64,000 bases of DNA from Actinoplanes campanulatus (GCF_014647795.1 NZ_BMPW01000005.1:359839-423838), one strand, 5' to 3'; positions 40,235 to 50,299 are shown, counted from the stretch's first letter. Numbers and translations are program-made. The notes: generated from the letters alone by a model not told the origin.

Positions 40235-42094
40235 ATGTCTGTCGTGACTGACATGCTGCGCCACGGCGAGCCGTACTTCGTGGTCCTCCCCGACCACGAG
40301 GCCGGCCTCGCCGTGGCCCGGCGCCTGGACGGGCCGCACACCCGTACCCTCCGGCACGCGTCCGGGCGGCCCTGGATCGTCGGGCGCTGGTCCGGCGACG
40401 AACTCACCGTGGCGCAGGCGGGCTCCGCCGGGATCGCGCTGCTCGGCTGCTGCCCGATCGATCCGGAGGCGCTGGCCCGCCGGGCCGGCCGGTTGCGGGA
40501 GGTCGCCGACCTCGACGCGTTCGCCGCCTCGCTGACCGGAAGCTTCCACCTGGTGGCCACCGCGGCCGGGCGGGTCCGGTTCCAGGGCAGCGTCTCGAAT
40601 CTGCGGATCGCCCACTACGCCCAGGTCGAGGGCATCCAGGTCGGCTGCGACCGGGCCGACGTGCTGGCCGCTCTCGCCGGCGCGGCCCTCGACGAGCGGC
40701 AGATCGCGGTACGGCTGCTCTGGCCGGCGCCGCATCCTCTCCTGGACAAGCCGTTGTGGCACGGGGTGCACGGCGTTCCAGCCGGACGGTACGCGGTGCT
40801 GGACCGCGGCGGCCGGACCGTACACATCGCACGCTGGTGGAAGCCCCCGGAGCCCACCCGGTCGCTCGCCGAGGGCGCTCCGCTGGTCCGCGAGGCCCTC
40901 GCCGACGCGGTGCGCGCGCGTACGGCGGCCGGCGGGACGATCAGCAGCGACCTGTCCGGAGGCCTGGACTCGACGTCGGTCTGTTTCCTCGCCGCGACCG
41001 GCGACAGCCGCGTGCTCGCGAGCACATGGCCGGGGTTGGACCCCACCGATGACGACCTGCCGTGGGCACGGCGGGCCGCCGCCCATATGCCCGGTGTGGA
41101 GCACCTGGTGTGGCGGGCCGAGGACTCCCCGCTGGTCTACGAGGGGCTGCTCGACATCGACGACCCCCTGGACGAACCGACCATCGGCATGCTGGACCGC
41201 GCCCGCGCGCTGAGTCATGTGCCGCAGTTGGCCGCCGCGGGCAGCCGGCTGCATCTGACCGGGATCGGCGGCGACCATCTCACCTGGTGCTCGGAGGCCT
41301 ACTACCACCGGCTGCTGCGCCGCCGTCCGGTAGCCGCGATCCGGCAGTTGAGGGGTTTCCGGGCCCTGTTCACCTGGCCGCTGCTCCCGATGCTGGGCGC
41401 GCTCGCCGACACCAGGTCGTACCCGCGCTGGCTCGCCGGCACCGCCGGTGAACTGCGGCAACCGTTGCCGGAGCCGGTCCGGGGCACGCTCGGCTGGACC
41501 TCGCCACCACGTCTGTTCCCGTGGGTGACCAATCACGCCGCCGAACTGGTGGTGGAGACGATGCGGGCCGCGGCGGAATCGGTGGAACCGCTGAGCGGCG
41601 ACCGCGGCATGCACGTCGACATCGAACAGATCCTGGTCACCGGCCGGATCGTCCGCCAGTGGGAGCAGATGAGCCGACGGGCCGGACTGCCCATGGCCTC
41701 GCCGTTCTTCGACGACCGGGTGATCAGCGCGTGCCTTTCGGTGAACCCACTGGAGCGGGTCACCCCGTGGCGCTACAAACCGCTGCTCGTGGAGGCCATG
41801 CGCGGCGTCGTCCCGGACGAGTGCCTGGCCCGGACCAGCAAGGCCCAGGCCGCCCGGGACGCCGCCCTGGGCCTGCGCCGCAACCGGGCCGACCTGATCG
41901 CCATGTGGGAGCAGTCGCGCCTGGCGGAGATGGGCCTGGTCGACCGCGACCGGCTCATCGACCTGACCGAGCGGCCGGACGATCCGAGCCTGCGCCACGC
42001 GGTCCTCTACTCGACCATCGGCTGCGAAGTGTGGCTGCGCGGGCTGGGCACCATGGAAAGGAGTTCCGGCGATGTCGCCACGGCTGCACCCTGA
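40235..42094 (+). CDS. Lasso cyclase, asparagine-synthetase-like (protein C)
   Basis: 619 residues. An N-terminal glutaminase-like fold without the catalytic Cys2 is followed by the ATP-pyrophosphatase motif SSDLSGGLDSTSVCFLAA (near residue 240). It adenylates core Asp8 and joins it to the Leu1 amine. Length and the double-domain plan are typical for actinobacterial lasso cyclases. It starts 24 bp after the precursor and overlaps the B1 gene by 23 bp. Confidence 0.93.
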   Translation: MSVVTDMLRHGEPYFVVLPDHEAGLAVARRLDGPHTRTLRHASGRPWIVGRWSGDELTVAQAGSAGIALLGCCPIDPEALARRAGRLREVADLDAFAASLTGSFHLVATAAGRVRFQGSVSNLRIAHYAQVEGIQVGCDRADVLAALAGAALDERQIAVRLLWPAPHPLLDKPLWHGVHGVPAGRYAVLDRGGRTVHIARWWKPPEPTRSLAEGAPLVREALADAVRARTAAGGTISSDLSGGLDSTSVCFLAATGDSRVLASTWPGLDPTDDDLPWARRAAAHMPGVEHLVWRAEDSPLVYEGLLDIDDPLDEPTIGMLDRARALSHVPQLAAAGSRLHLTGIGGDHLTWCSEAYYHRLLRRRPVAAIRQLRGFRALFTWPLLPMLGALADTRSYPRWLAGTAGELRQPLPEPVRGTLGWTSPPRLFPWVTNHAAELVVETMRAAAESVEPLSGDRGMHVDIEQILVTGRIVRQWEQMSRRAGLPMASPFFDDRVISACLSVNPLERVTPWRYKPLLVEAMRGVVPDECLARTSKAQAARDAALGLRRNRADLIAMWEQSRLAEMGLVDRDRLIDLTERPDDPSLRHAVLYSTIGCEVWLRGLGTMERSSGDVATAAP

Positions 42095-42329
42095 TCTGAC
42101 GACGGCCGACACCGAGTACGGCACCGTCCTGCTGGACCAGCGGGACGGGCGGTACTGGCAGCTCAACCCGAGCGCGGCCCTGATCATGCGGATCCTGACC
42201 GAGGGCGGTGATCGCGACCGCGCCGCCGACACCCTGCTCGACGCGTTCGACGTGGACCGGGACCGGGCGCTGCGCGACGTCGACGCGGTGCTCGCGGAAC
42301 TCACCGCGGCCGGGCTGGTGGTCTCGTGA
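42072..42329 (+). CDS. Lasso B1 protein, PqqD-like RiPP recognition element
   Basis: 85 residues of the PqqD fold: TEYGTVLLDQRDGRYWQLNPSAALIMRIL, then DVDAVLAELTAAGLVV. It binds the precursor leader (Tyr/Pro motif) and hands it to the B2 protease and cyclase. Separate B1 and B2 genes are the actinobacterial arrangement. GTGA overlap with B2. Confidence 0.93.
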   Translation: MSPRLHPDLTTADTEYGTVLLDQRDGRYWQLNPSAALIMRILTEGGDRDRAADTLLDAFDVDRDRALRDVDAVLAELTAAGLVVS

Positions 42330-42757
42330 CGACGCCCGCGGCCCTGGTACGGCCCACGCCGCCGGGCACCGTCGGCCGGCGGTTGGTGGCGCGCGTCGCC
42401 GTACTCCTGGCCCGTGGTCTGGCGATGGCGCCGCCCAAACGCATCCGTGCGGTGCTGACGGTGCTGCGCCGCGGGGCCCGGCCGTCCGGGTACGCGGAGG
42501 CGAAGGCTGCGCGGGACATGGTCCTCGCGGTCAGCCTGCGATGCCTGGGCCCGCAGGGATGCCTGCCCCGGTCGCTGGCCACCGTGATCCTGTGCCGCCT
42601 AGCCGGCCACTGGCCGGCCTGGTGCGTCGGGGTCGGGATGGCGCCGCCGTTCACCGCGCACGCCTGGGTGGAGGCCGGCGGGCGGATGGTGGACGAACCG
42701 ATGCCCGACGGATATCTGGCCAAACTGATCACGGTTCCGGCGTCCGGTGACCGCTGA
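42326..42757 (+). CDS. Lasso B2 leader peptidase, transglutaminase-like
   Basis: 143 residues. Catalytic Cys in GPQGCLPRSLA, His in FTAHAWVEAGG and a following acidic residue (VDEPMPDG) give the Cys-His-Asp triad of the lasso B2 cysteine protease, which removes the leader after Thr-Gly. GTG start overlapping B1, and a 3' overlap of 11 bp with the exporter gene. Confidence 0.93.
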   Translation: MTTPAALVRPTPPGTVGRRLVARVAVLLARGLAMAPPKRIRAVLTVLRRGARPSGYAEAKAARDMVLAVSLRCLGPQGCLPRSLATVILCRLAGHWPAWCVGVGMAPPFTAHAWVEAGGRMVDEPMPDGYLAKLITVPASGDR

Positions 42758-44501
42758 CCCGGCGCGCCCGGCCGATGGCCGGCTGGGTCTGCTCGACCTG
42801 ATCCGCGGCCACCGCCGGCGCATCGCCCTGGCCGTGGCGCTGACCCTCACGGGTTCCGCGCTCGGTCTCGCCCAGCCGCTGCTGGTCCGGCATCTCGTCG
42901 AGGCCAGCGGCGCCGGGCGGCCGCTCACCGTCGTGGTCCTGCTGTTGGTGGCGCTGTTCGCGGCGCAGGCGCTGGTCCAGGCCGTCGCCGGGTTCGTGCT
43001 GGCCCGGGCCGGGGAGGAGATCGTTCTCGGGATCCGGCTCAACCTGGTGCACCGCCTGCTGCGGCTCACCATGCCGGTCCACGACCGCTACCGGGTCGGC
43101 GATCTGATCTCGCGGGCCGGAACCGACAGCTTCGCGCTGCGCCGGCTCGTCGCCGACGGCTGTACGGACGCGGTCGCCGGCGTGATCGGGCTGGGCGGGG
43201 CGGTGGCCGTGCTGATCTGGCTCGACCCGCTCCTGTTCCTCGTGGTGGCGGTGCTCGTGGCGGCCGGCCTGTCCACCCTGGTGCCGATGATGCGCGGCAT
43301 GCGGCAGGCCTCGCTCGGCGGCCAGCAGGCCACCGGTGAGATGGCCGGCGACCTGGACCGGGCGCTGTCGTCGCTGCGGACGGTACGGGCCAGCCGCGCC
43401 GAGCAGCGGGAGACCGAGCGCATCGGGGCGCAGGCGCGTACCGCCTATGCGCACGGTGTCCGTACGGCCCGGCTGAGCGCAGCGGTGGGGGTGGCGAGCC
43501 ACCTGGCGGTGGACGGCTCCTTCCTGGTGGTGCTGCTGGTCGGCGGCGTGCGTGTCACCACCGGCGAGAGCTCGCTGGCCGACCTGGTGGCGTTCCTGCT
43601 GTACATCACCTATCTGGCCGTACCGATCAGCTCGGTCTTCCAGGCGATCAGCGCGATCCAGGAGAGCCGTGGCGCGCTGGAGCGTGTCAACGAGATCCTG
43701 GCCCTGCCGGGCGAGACCGACGAGCCGGCGCCCCTTGCACGCCGGCCGGCCGGGCAGTCGGCGGCGGCGCTGGAGTTCCGCGACGTCTGGTTCGGGTACG
43801 ACCCGGGGCAACCGGTTCTGCGGGGTCTCACGCTGCGGGTGCCGGAGCGGGGCCACATCGCGCTGGTCGGCGGTTCCGGCGCGGGCAAGTCGACGATCTT
43901 CGCCCTGGCCGAACGGTTCTACGAGCCGGAGATCGGCCAGATCCTGCTCGGTGGCATGGACGTGCGGGCGATGCGCCGGTCCGAGTGCCGAGCCCGGATC
44001 GGCCTGGTCGAACAGCACTCGCCGATCTTCCACGGCACCCTGCGGGAGAACCTCACCTACGGCGCGCCCGGCGCGAGCCCCGCCGAGATCGCCCGGGTCG
44101 TCGAGCTGACCAACCTCGACGATCTGGTGAAGCGTCTGCCCGGCGGGCTGGACAGCCAGCTCGGCGAGCGCGGGGTCCGGCTGTCCGGCGGCCAGCGCCA
44201 GCGGATCGCCGTGGCCCGGGCGCTGCTGGCCCGCCCGGTCCTGCTCCTGCTGGACGAACCCACCGCCCACCTGGATCCGGTCAACGAGGCCGCCCTGCGC
44301 CGGGCCATCGAGCAGGTCTCCCGAGACTGTGCCCTGCTGGTGGCGGCGCACCGTTTCTCGACCGTCCGGGACGCCGACCAGATCGTCGTGCTGGACGGCG
44401 GCCGGGTCGTCGCGGTCGGCGATCACGAGGATCTCCTGGTCAGCAGCCCGTACTACCGGCGGCTGGCCGCCGAGTGGATGGTCCCCGCCCGAGAACCGTG
44501 A
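42747..44501 (+). CDS. Lasso peptide ABC exporter (protein D)
   Basis: 584 residues, GTG start. Six-helix transmembrane domain then ATPase: Walker A GGSGAGKST, signature LSGGQRQRIAVARALLA, Walker B LLLLDEPTAHLD, switch AAHRFSTV. Exports the mature lasso peptide and often gives self-immunity. Completes the A-C-B1-B2-D order. No arginine deiminase gene is present in the cluster. Confidence 0.93.
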   Translation: MTADPARPADGRLGLLDLIRGHRRRIALAVALTLTGSALGLAQPLLVRHLVEASGAGRPLTVVVLLLVALFAAQALVQAVAGFVLARAGEEIVLGIRLNLVHRLLRLTMPVHDRYRVGDLISRAGTDSFALRRLVADGCTDAVAGVIGLGGAVAVLIWLDPLLFLVVAVLVAAGLSTLVPMMRGMRQASLGGQQATGEMAGDLDRALSSLRTVRASRAEQRETERIGAQARTAYAHGVRTARLSAAVGVASHLAVDGSFLVVLLVGGVRVTTGESSLADLVAFLLYITYLAVPISSVFQAISAIQESRGALERVNEILALPGETDEPAPLARRPAGQSAAALEFRDVWFGYDPGQPVLRGLTLRVPERGHIALVGGSGAGKSTIFALAERFYEPEIGQILLGGMDVRAMRRSECRARIGLVEQHSPIFHGTLRENLTYGAPGASPAEIARVVELTNLDDLVKRLPGGLDSQLGERGVRLSGGQRQRIAVARALLARPVLLLLDEPTAHLDPVNEAALRRAIEQVSRDCALLVAAHRFSTVRDADQIVVLDGGRVVAVGDHEDLLVSSPYYRRLAAEWMVPAREP

Positions 44502-44509
44502 CCTGCCAT

Positions 44510-44525
44510 CATCCATCGATGGATG
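44510..44525. promoter_or_regulatory. 16-bp palindrome overlapping the XRE gene start
   Basis: CATCCATCGATGGATG is self-complementary and contains the ATG (44519) of the next gene. A dimeric HTH protein bound here would block its own initiation region. Confidence 0.4.
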
Positions 44526-45106
44526 CGACTCTGGACCGTCCGCTGAGCGAGGCGGAGATCGAGGCCGTGCGGCACTGGCCGCGCTATGCGCACACCAGCG
44601 CGACGCCGGTCGACAGCGGTGTCCTGGTGACATTGCTCAACGAGTTACTCGGGCAACTGCCCTGGTGGGACCGCGCGTGGCGGGTGACCGGCGCGGGGCA
44701 TGCCGATCCCCTCGACATGACCCGGGTCGACGTGGTCCCGGATCCGGTCGAGGTGGCCGTCCCCGGCACCGTGGGCCGCGACGGCGCCGACGAGCTGCCG
44801 CTGTCCGCCCGGATCCGGATCCACGGCGACCGGCTGGTCCGTTTCGAGGTGAAGGTGGGTGATCTGGTCATCGCGCCGGGTCGCGAGCCGGCCGGGAAGC
44901 CGGAACGGCACCGCTTCGGCGTGGTGCTCACCGCGCTGATGACGTCGCACGGCATCTCCCGGCGGGAGATGGCGCGGCGGTGCGGGCTGGCCGAGTCGAC
45001 GATCGCCGCGGCGATGGGCGGGCGGCGCCCGCACGAGCGCGTGATCAAGTCGGTCGCGCCGGAGGTGGGGATGACCGTGGAGGACCTGACCGCCCTCGCT
45101 GATTGA
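44519..45106 (+). CDS. HTH (XRE-like) domain protein
   Basis: 195 residues. The C-terminal HTH (LTALMTSHGISRREMARRCGLAESTIAAAMGGRRP) follows a ~120-residue N-terminal domain with LRIHGDRLVRFEVKVGD-like strands (actual wording ARIRIHGDRLVRFEVKVGD). Starts 17 bp after the exporter, so it may be part of the lasso operon, but such a gene is not standard in those clusters. Function unknown; autoregulation is suggested by the palindrome at its start. Confidence 0.72.
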   Translation: MDATLDRPLSEAEIEAVRHWPRYAHTSATPVDSGVLVTLLNELLGQLPWWDRAWRVTGAGHADPLDMTRVDVVPDPVEVAVPGTVGRDGADELPLSARIRIHGDRLVRFEVKVGDLVIAPGREPAGKPERHRFGVVLTALMTSHGISRREMARRCGLAESTIAAAMGGRRPHERVIKSVAPEVGMTVEDLTALAD

Positions 45107-45132
45107 CAGGTTTCTATTCAGAGGATCACTAT

Positions 45133-45146
45133 TGGGAGCGCTCCCA
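45133..45146. promoter_or_regulatory. CebR-type operator
   Basis: TGGGAGCGCTCCCA, a perfect match to the 14-bp box bound by the cellobiose repressor CebR in streptomycetes, 26 bp before the start of the glycosidase gene. Implies repression released by cello-oligosaccharides. Confidence 0.75.
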
Positions 45147-45172
45147 TCCCCCTCGCTCTCCCGGAGACCCCC

Positions 45173-47200
45173 GTGCGCACATCCCTGTTATGGAAGGCGG
45201 TGGCGAGCGGCGTATTCGTAGCCGCCGTCGCCACCGCGCCCTCCAGCGCCCACGCTCTCGCCACCACCCGCGTCGACGTCGACGTCCGGGCCGGCCTCGC
45301 CGGAGTCGCCGACCAGGCCGTCGGCGTCAACCACGCCATCTGGGACTCCCAGCTCGGCACCCCGGCCGTCGCCGACCTGCTCAAGGACGCCGGGGTCGGC
45401 ATGCTGCGGTACCCGGGCGGCTCGTACGCCGACATCTACCACTGGGAGAACCACACCGCGCCCGGCGGTTACGTGGCGCCCAACACCGATTTCGACACGT
45501 TCATGGCCGGCGCCCAGCGCACCGGCGCCGAGCCGATGATCATCGCGAACTACGGCACCGGGACCGCGCAGGAGGCGGCCGGCTGGGTCCGGTACGCGAA
45601 CGTCGAGAAGGACTACGACGTCACCTACTGGACGATCGGCAACGAGAACTACGGCAACGGCCACTACGGCGCCGCCTGGGAGGCCGACGACCACGCCGAC
45701 AAGAGCCCCAAGGAGTACGCGGCGACCGTCATCGCGTACGCCGAGGCCATGAAGGCCGTCGACCCGAAAATCAAGATCGGCGCCGTGCTGACCATGCCGG
45801 GCAACTGGCCGGACGCCATCGTCGGCGCCGGCGACCAGGGCTCCTGGAACCAGGAGGTGCTCACCCGCGCCGGCCACGTGATCGACTTCGTCGACGTGCA
45901 CTGGTACCCGGGCGGCGGCACCCCGGCCGAGACGCTCACCAAACCCGCGCAGATCCAGGACGCCGTCTGGACGCTGCGGCAGCAGATCGAGCGGTACGCC
46001 GCCGCGAGCGCCGGCCGCATCCGGATCAGCATGACCGAGACCAACGTCGAGGTCGGCCGCAACACCCAGCCGGGCGCGCTGTTCCTGGCCGACGTCTACA
46101 GCGGCCTGCTGGCCCAGGGCGTCTTCACGGTCCACTGGTGGAACGTCCACAACGGCCTCGGCACCGTCTCCACGGTCGCCGGGCAGACCGACTACGGCGA
46201 CTACGGGCTGCTGTCCAGCGGGAACTGCACGGCCGACAACGCGGTCTGCCAGCCGCCGATGAACACGCCGTTCGCGCCGTACCACGCGCTGTCGTTGGTG
46301 GGCGACTTCGCCCGGCCGGGCGACCGGTTCATCGCCGCGGGCTCCGGCGACGCGCTGGTCAGCACCCATGCGGTACGCCGGGCGAACGGCGACGTGGCGG
46401 TGCTGATGATCAACAAGGACCCGGACGCCGAACGGACCGTGTCGCTGAACTACCACGGCTTCACGGCCGCGGTGGGGACGCCGACGGTGTCCACCTACAC
46501 CAGCGGCGCCGGCGCGGTGACCACGGCACCGGCGGGTACGGCCACGTCGCAGAAGCTTCCGCCGTACTCGATCTCGCTCTTGACCGTGAAGTCGGCCGAC
46601 GCCGTGACGGGCGCGCCGAGGGCGCCGGCCCAGCCGACCGCGACGGTGACCGACCGCTCGGCGACGATTTCCTGGCAGTCGACCGGATCCGGCCTCAAGT
46701 ACGAGGTGTACCGGCAGCACGGCGGCACCGCCGAACTTCTCGGCGAGACCACCGGAACCTCGCTGACCGCGAACAACCTGGAGCCGGGCCGCCGGTACAC
46801 GGTCAACGTGGTGGCCCGGGACGGATCCGGGCGAGCGTCGGCCGGCTCGCCGCCGCTGACCTTCACCACCGGCACCCCGGCGACGTCGGCGTGCACCGTG
46901 AAGTTCCGGGACGTCAACGACTGGGGCAACGGCTACGTGGGCCAGGTCGACATCACCAACAACACGGCCGCCGCGGTCAACGGCTGGACGCTGACGTTCA
47001 CCTGGCCGACCACCTGGCAGAGTGTGAGCAGCGGCTGGAACGCCACCTGGACCTCCAGCGGCCGCACGGTCCGGGTGACCAGCGACGGCACGCTGGCCGC
47101 CGGCGGGTCCACCGGCGTCGGATTCGTCGGCAACTACAGCGGCCCGAACGTGCTGCCGACCGTCTTCACGCTCAACGGGAACGTCTGCACCAGCGTGTGA
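45173..47200 (+). CDS. Secreted arabinofuranosidase-like glycoside hydrolase with Fn3 and CBM2
   Basis: 675 residues, GTG start. Signal peptide residues about 1-29 (SSAHA). The catalytic (beta/alpha)8 domain (about 35-470) has MLRYPGGSYADIYHWE, acid/base Glu in WTIGNENYG and nucleophile Glu in ISMTETNVE, the clan-A pattern closest to GH51 alpha-L-arabinofuranosidases. An Fn3 domain (about 485-570) and a C-terminal CBM2 (about 575-675, with WGNGYVGQVDITN and exposed Trp residues, closed by a Cys pair) follow. It acts on arabinose-substituted plant cell-wall polysaccharide while bound to cellulose; the CebR-type box fits. Confidence 0.88.
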   Translation: MRTSLLWKAVASGVFVAAVATAPSSAHALATTRVDVDVRAGLAGVADQAVGVNHAIWDSQLGTPAVADLLKDAGVGMLRYPGGSYADIYHWENHTAPGGYVAPNTDFDTFMAGAQRTGAEPMIIANYGTGTAQEAAGWVRYANVEKDYDVTYWTIGNENYGNGHYGAAWEADDHADKSPKEYAATVIAYAEAMKAVDPKIKIGAVLTMPGNWPDAIVGAGDQGSWNQEVLTRAGHVIDFVDVHWYPGGGTPAETLTKPAQIQDAVWTLRQQIERYAAASAGRIRISMTETNVEVGRNTQPGALFLADVYSGLLAQGVFTVHWWNVHNGLGTVSTVAGQTDYGDYGLLSSGNCTADNAVCQPPMNTPFAPYHALSLVGDFARPGDRFIAAGSGDALVSTHAVRRANGDVAVLMINKDPDAERTVSLNYHGFTAAVGTPTVSTYTSGAGAVTTAPAGTATSQKLPPYSISLLTVKSADAVTGAPRAPAQPTATVTDRSATISWQSTGSGLKYEVYRQHGGTAELLGETTGTSLTANNLEPGRRYTVNVVARDGSGRASAGSPPLTFTTGTPATSACTVKFRDVNDWGNGYVGQVDITNNTAAAVNGWTLTFTWPTTWQSVSSGWNATWTSSGRTVRVTSDGTLAAGGSTGVGFVGNYSGPNVLPTVFTLNGNVCTSV

Positions 47201-47209
47201 CGCCTGTTC

Positions 47210-47236
47210 CCCGGTCCGGGCATCGCCCGGACCGGG
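47210..47236 (+). terminator. Hairpin terminator after the glycosidase gene
   Basis: A perfect 12-bp stem, CCCGGTCCGGGC (47210-47221) paired with GCCCGGACCGGG (47225-47236), with a 3-base loop, 10 bp after the stop codon. Confidence 0.75.
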
Positions 47237-47331
47237 CGACGGCCGTCACATCGGCCCTGTTTCCCTCATTTGTTCCCAGCGGCGCCGATAGGTTTCCTGA
47301 CGAACCCGATCAGTGGAAGAGAAGCCGAATC

Positions 47332-48633
47332 GTGCTGCGCTCGCTCACCGCCGCCCTTGATCCGATCACGCTCGTCGTCACTGGTCTCGTGCTCTGCGCG
47401 CTGGTCGTGACCCTTCTACGCCGCACCGTCCGTCCCGTCGTGGAGGACGCCTGCCGCACCGCCCTCGACCGGATGCGACCGCACCTGCCCGCCGGGCTGC
47501 TGCGGCTGGCCGGCCGCGTCGAGCCGGCCACCATCCGCGAGATTCTGGTCACCACCCTCGCCGCCGGGATCGCCTGGAACGCCGCCGACATGCTGCACCT
47601 GGTCGGCCCGGTCACCGCCGCGATCATCGCGACCCTGTCGGTGCAGATGAGCTCGCACGCGTCGCTGCGCGCGGGCGCCCAGCGCCTGATCGGCACGGTC
47701 GCCGGGATCGCGCTCTCGGTCGCCGCGTGGGGCGTGTTCGGCCTCAGCGCGTGGTCGATCGCGGTGATCGCCGGTCTCGGCCTGGCCGTGGGCCGGGTGC
47801 TGCGCCTCGGCGACGCCTCGGTGCTCGTGCCGCTCACCTCGCTGGGCATCCTGGTCGGCGGCACCGCCGTCACCGAGGCGTTCGTGTGGGAGCGCGTCGC
47901 CGCCACGGCCCTCGGCATCGTGGTCGGCGTGATCCTGTCGCCGCTGGTCGGTGGCATGACCCCGCTGGAGCGCGCCCGCGTCAAGGCCACCCAGCTGTCG
48001 ACCGAGATCGCCCGGCTGCTGCGCCAGCTCGGCGACGGCGTCCAGGACGGGTACGACCGCGACCAGGCCGAGCAGTGGCTGGCCCGCTCCCGGGAGCTGG
48101 ACGAGGACCTCGGGGACGCGATCGCCGCCGTGGAGGAGCTGACCAAGCAGGCCCGCTGGTCGCTGACCACCCCGATCGCCAAGGTCACCCCGCTGGACGA
48201 GCGGGTCCGTGCCCTGGAGCACGGCGTGCACCAGGTCAACTCGGTGGCCCGGTCGATGTTCGACGCGGCCGCCACCTCGCACACCCCGGCCGTGCCGAAG
48301 CGCCTCGGCCAGGTGCTGATCGCCGTCTCCGAGGCGTTCGAGGCGCACGCCTCTGACGCCGGCAAGCTGGAGCAGGTGCTGGGCGACCTGCGCGAGACTC
48401 GTCAACGGACGCTGCGGCAGGTGCGCACCGAGATCGACGACACCGGCGTGCTGGTGCTCACCGGCTCGATCATGACCGACATCGAACGGATGGCCGGTGG
48501 CCTGGAGCGGTCCGCCCCGGCGCTCGCGGTCGGCGTCCGCGAGCCCGGCCCGGCCGTTCCGGCGGTCTCCGAGGTGCTGCCCGCGGTCCGGATGATCTGG
48601 GAGAAGACGGTCACGACGAGGGCAGACCGCTAG
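47332..48633 (+). CDS. FUSC/aromatic-acid-exporter-like membrane protein
   Basis: 433 residues from GTG 47332. One helix at the N-terminus, then four or five helices (about 80-215; [41 protein letters not shown]). The motif with R-x-x-x-x-R-x-x-G-T-x-x-G is typical of FUSC/ArAE transporters. The C-terminal half is a long cytoplasmic helical region, probably coiled coil. Efflux substrate unknown. Another start further upstream is possible since the frame is open, but that would cross the glycosidase terminator. Confidence 0.75.
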   Translation: MLRSLTAALDPITLVVTGLVLCALVVTLLRRTVRPVVEDACRTALDRMRPHLPAGLLRLAGRVEPATIREILVTTLAAGIAWNAADMLHLVGPVTAAIIATLSVQMSSHASLRAGAQRLIGTVAGIALSVAAWGVFGLSAWSIAVIAGLGLAVGRVLRLGDASVLVPLTSLGILVGGTAVTEAFVWERVAATALGIVVGVILSPLVGGMTPLERARVKATQLSTEIARLLRQLGDGVQDGYDRDQAEQWLARSRELDEDLGDAIAAVEELTKQARWSLTTPIAKVTPLDERVRALEHGVHQVNSVARSMFDAAATSHTPAVPKRLGQVLIAVSEAFEAHASDAGKLEQVLGDLRETRQRTLRQVRTEIDDTGVLVLTGSIMTDIERMAGGLERSAPALAVGVREPGPAVPAVSEVLPAVRMIWEKTVTTRADR

Positions 48634-48709
48634 GTCTCGCCGTACGTGTCAGGGCGTAGTGTCCCTGTCGGGCGAAGGTCGGAAACACGTACGGAAGGAC
48701 TCTTTCACG

Positions 48710-50299
48710 ATGGCTGACTTGCGCGAGGCGATCGACCAGGGGCGGACCGCCCTGGGCATCGAGCTGGGATCGACCCGCATCAAGGCGGTGCTGACCGGCC
48801 CGGACCACACGGTGATCGCGGTCGGCAGCCACGACTGGGAGAACCAGTTCGTCGACCGGACCTGGACCTACTCCCTCGAGGCGGTGTGGGAGGGGCTCCA
48901 GGGCTGCTTCGCCGCCCTCGCCTCCGACGTCAAGAAGCGGTACGGCACCGAGCTGCGCACCGTCGGCGCCCTCGGCGTCTCCGCCATGATGCACGGCTAC
49001 CTGGCGTTCGACGGCGACGGCGAGCTGCTCACCCCGTTCCGCACCTGGCGCAACACCAACACCGGTGACGCGTCCGAGGCGCTCAGCGAGCTGTTCGGCT
49101 ACAACATCCCGCACCGCTGGAGCATCGCCCACCTCTACCAGGCGGTCCTGGGCGGCGAGGAGCACCTCGGCCGGATCGCCCACCTCACCACCCTCGCCGG
49201 ATACGTGCACTGGAAGCTCTCCGGCCGCCAGGTGCTCGGGGTCGGCGACGCCAGCGGCATGTTCCCGATCGACATCGCCACCGGCGGCTACGACACCCGG
49301 ATGCTCGGCCAGTTCGACGAGCTGGCCGCCGGCCGGGTGCCGCTGAAGCTGGCCGAGCTGCTGCCGGCCGTGCTGCCCGCGGGCGAGGCGGCCGGCACGC
49401 TGACCGAGGAGGGAGCGCGGCTGCTCGACCCCACCGGCGCGCTCCAGCCGGGCGCCGCCCTGTGCCCGCCGGAGGGTGACGCCGGCACCGGCATGGTGGC
49501 CACCAACTCGGTGGCCCGCCGCACCGGCAACATCAGCGCGGGCACCAGCATCTTCGCCATGATCGTGCTGGACGGCGAGCTGAGCCGCCGGCACCCGGAG
49601 ATCGATCTGGTCACCACCCCGGCCGGTGACCTGGTGGCGATGGTGCACTGCAACAACGGCGCCAGCGAGCTGAACTCGTGGGCCGGCCTGTTCGCCGAGT
49701 TCGCCACCGCGCTCGGGGCGAAGGCGGACAGCAACGCGGTCTTCGAGACGCTGTTCAAGGCCGCGCTGGACGGCGCACCGGACGGCGGCGGCCTGATGGC
49801 GTTCAACTACCTGTCCGGTGAGCCGATCACCAAGCTGCACGAGGGCCGGCCGCTGTTCCTGCGGGAGCCGGGCAGCAGCCTGAACCTGGCCACGTTCATG
49901 CGGACCCAGCTGTACTCGGCCCTGGCCACCCTGCGCATCGGCATGGACGTGCTCCAGAAGGCCGAGTCGGTGCGGCTGGACCGGATGTTCGCGCACGGCG
50001 GCCTGTTCAAGACCGAGGGCGTGGCGCAGCGGCTGCTCGCGGCCGCCATCGACACCCCGGTCACGGTCGGCGACTCGGCCTCCGAGGGCGGCGCCTGGGG
50101 CATCGCGGTGCTGGCCGCCTTCCTCACCACCCGCACGCCCGGCCAGAGCCTCGACGCCTTCCTGACCGATGTCGTCTTCGCCGGCGCCCGGCTGGACACC
50201 GCCGAGCCGGTTGCGGCGGACGTCGAGGGCTTCAACGCCTTCATGCGGCGGTACGTTGCCGCGCTCCCGGTCGAGGAGGCGGCGACCCGTCACAGCTGA
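48710..50299 (+). CDS. FGGY-family carbohydrate kinase
   Basis: 529 residues from ATG 48710, behind ggaagg. N-terminal ATPase strand [15 protein letters not shown] with the phosphate-1 loop; [29 protein letters not shown]; second-domain adenosine motif [19 protein letters not shown]. These are the FGGY sugar-kinase features (ribulokinase/xylulokinase/gluconokinase group). The exact sugar is uncertain; the arabinose-releasing enzyme upstream makes a pentulose plausible. Convergent with the sigma gene, overlapping it by 10 bp. Confidence 0.85.
   Translation: MADLREAIDQGRTALGIELGSTRIKAVLTGPDHTVIAVGSHDWENQFVDRTWTYSLEAVWEGLQGCFAALASDVKKRYGTELRTVGALGVSAMMHGYLAFDGDGELLTPFRTWRNTNTGDASEALSELFGYNIPHRWSIAHLYQAVLGGEEHLGRIAHLTTLAGYVHWKLSGRQVLGVGDASGMFPIDIATGGYDTRMLGQFDELAAGRVPLKLAELLPAVLPAGEAAGTLTEEGARLLDPTGALQPGAALCPPEGDAGTGMVATNSVARRTGNISAGTSIFAMIVLDGELSRRHPEIDLVTTPAGDLVAMVHCNNGASELNSWAGLFAEFATALGAKADSNAVFETLFKAALDGAPDGGGLMAFNYLSGEPITKLHEGRPLFLREPGSSLNLATFMRTQLYSALATLRIGMDVLQKAESVRLDRMFAHGGLFKTEGVAQRLLAAAIDTPVTVGDSASEGGAWGIAVLAAFLTTRTPGQSLDAFLTDVVFAGARLDTAEPVAADVEGFNAFMRRYVAALPVEEAATRHS

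Noticed and set aside
40085-44501. A peptidyl-arginine deiminase for the lasso peptide
   Set aside because: Searched by eye across the window; no guanidine-modifying enzyme motif found.
48611-50293. 560-codon minus-strand frame opposite the FGGY kinase
   Set aside because: Antisense shadow; the kinase motifs are unambiguous on the plus strand.
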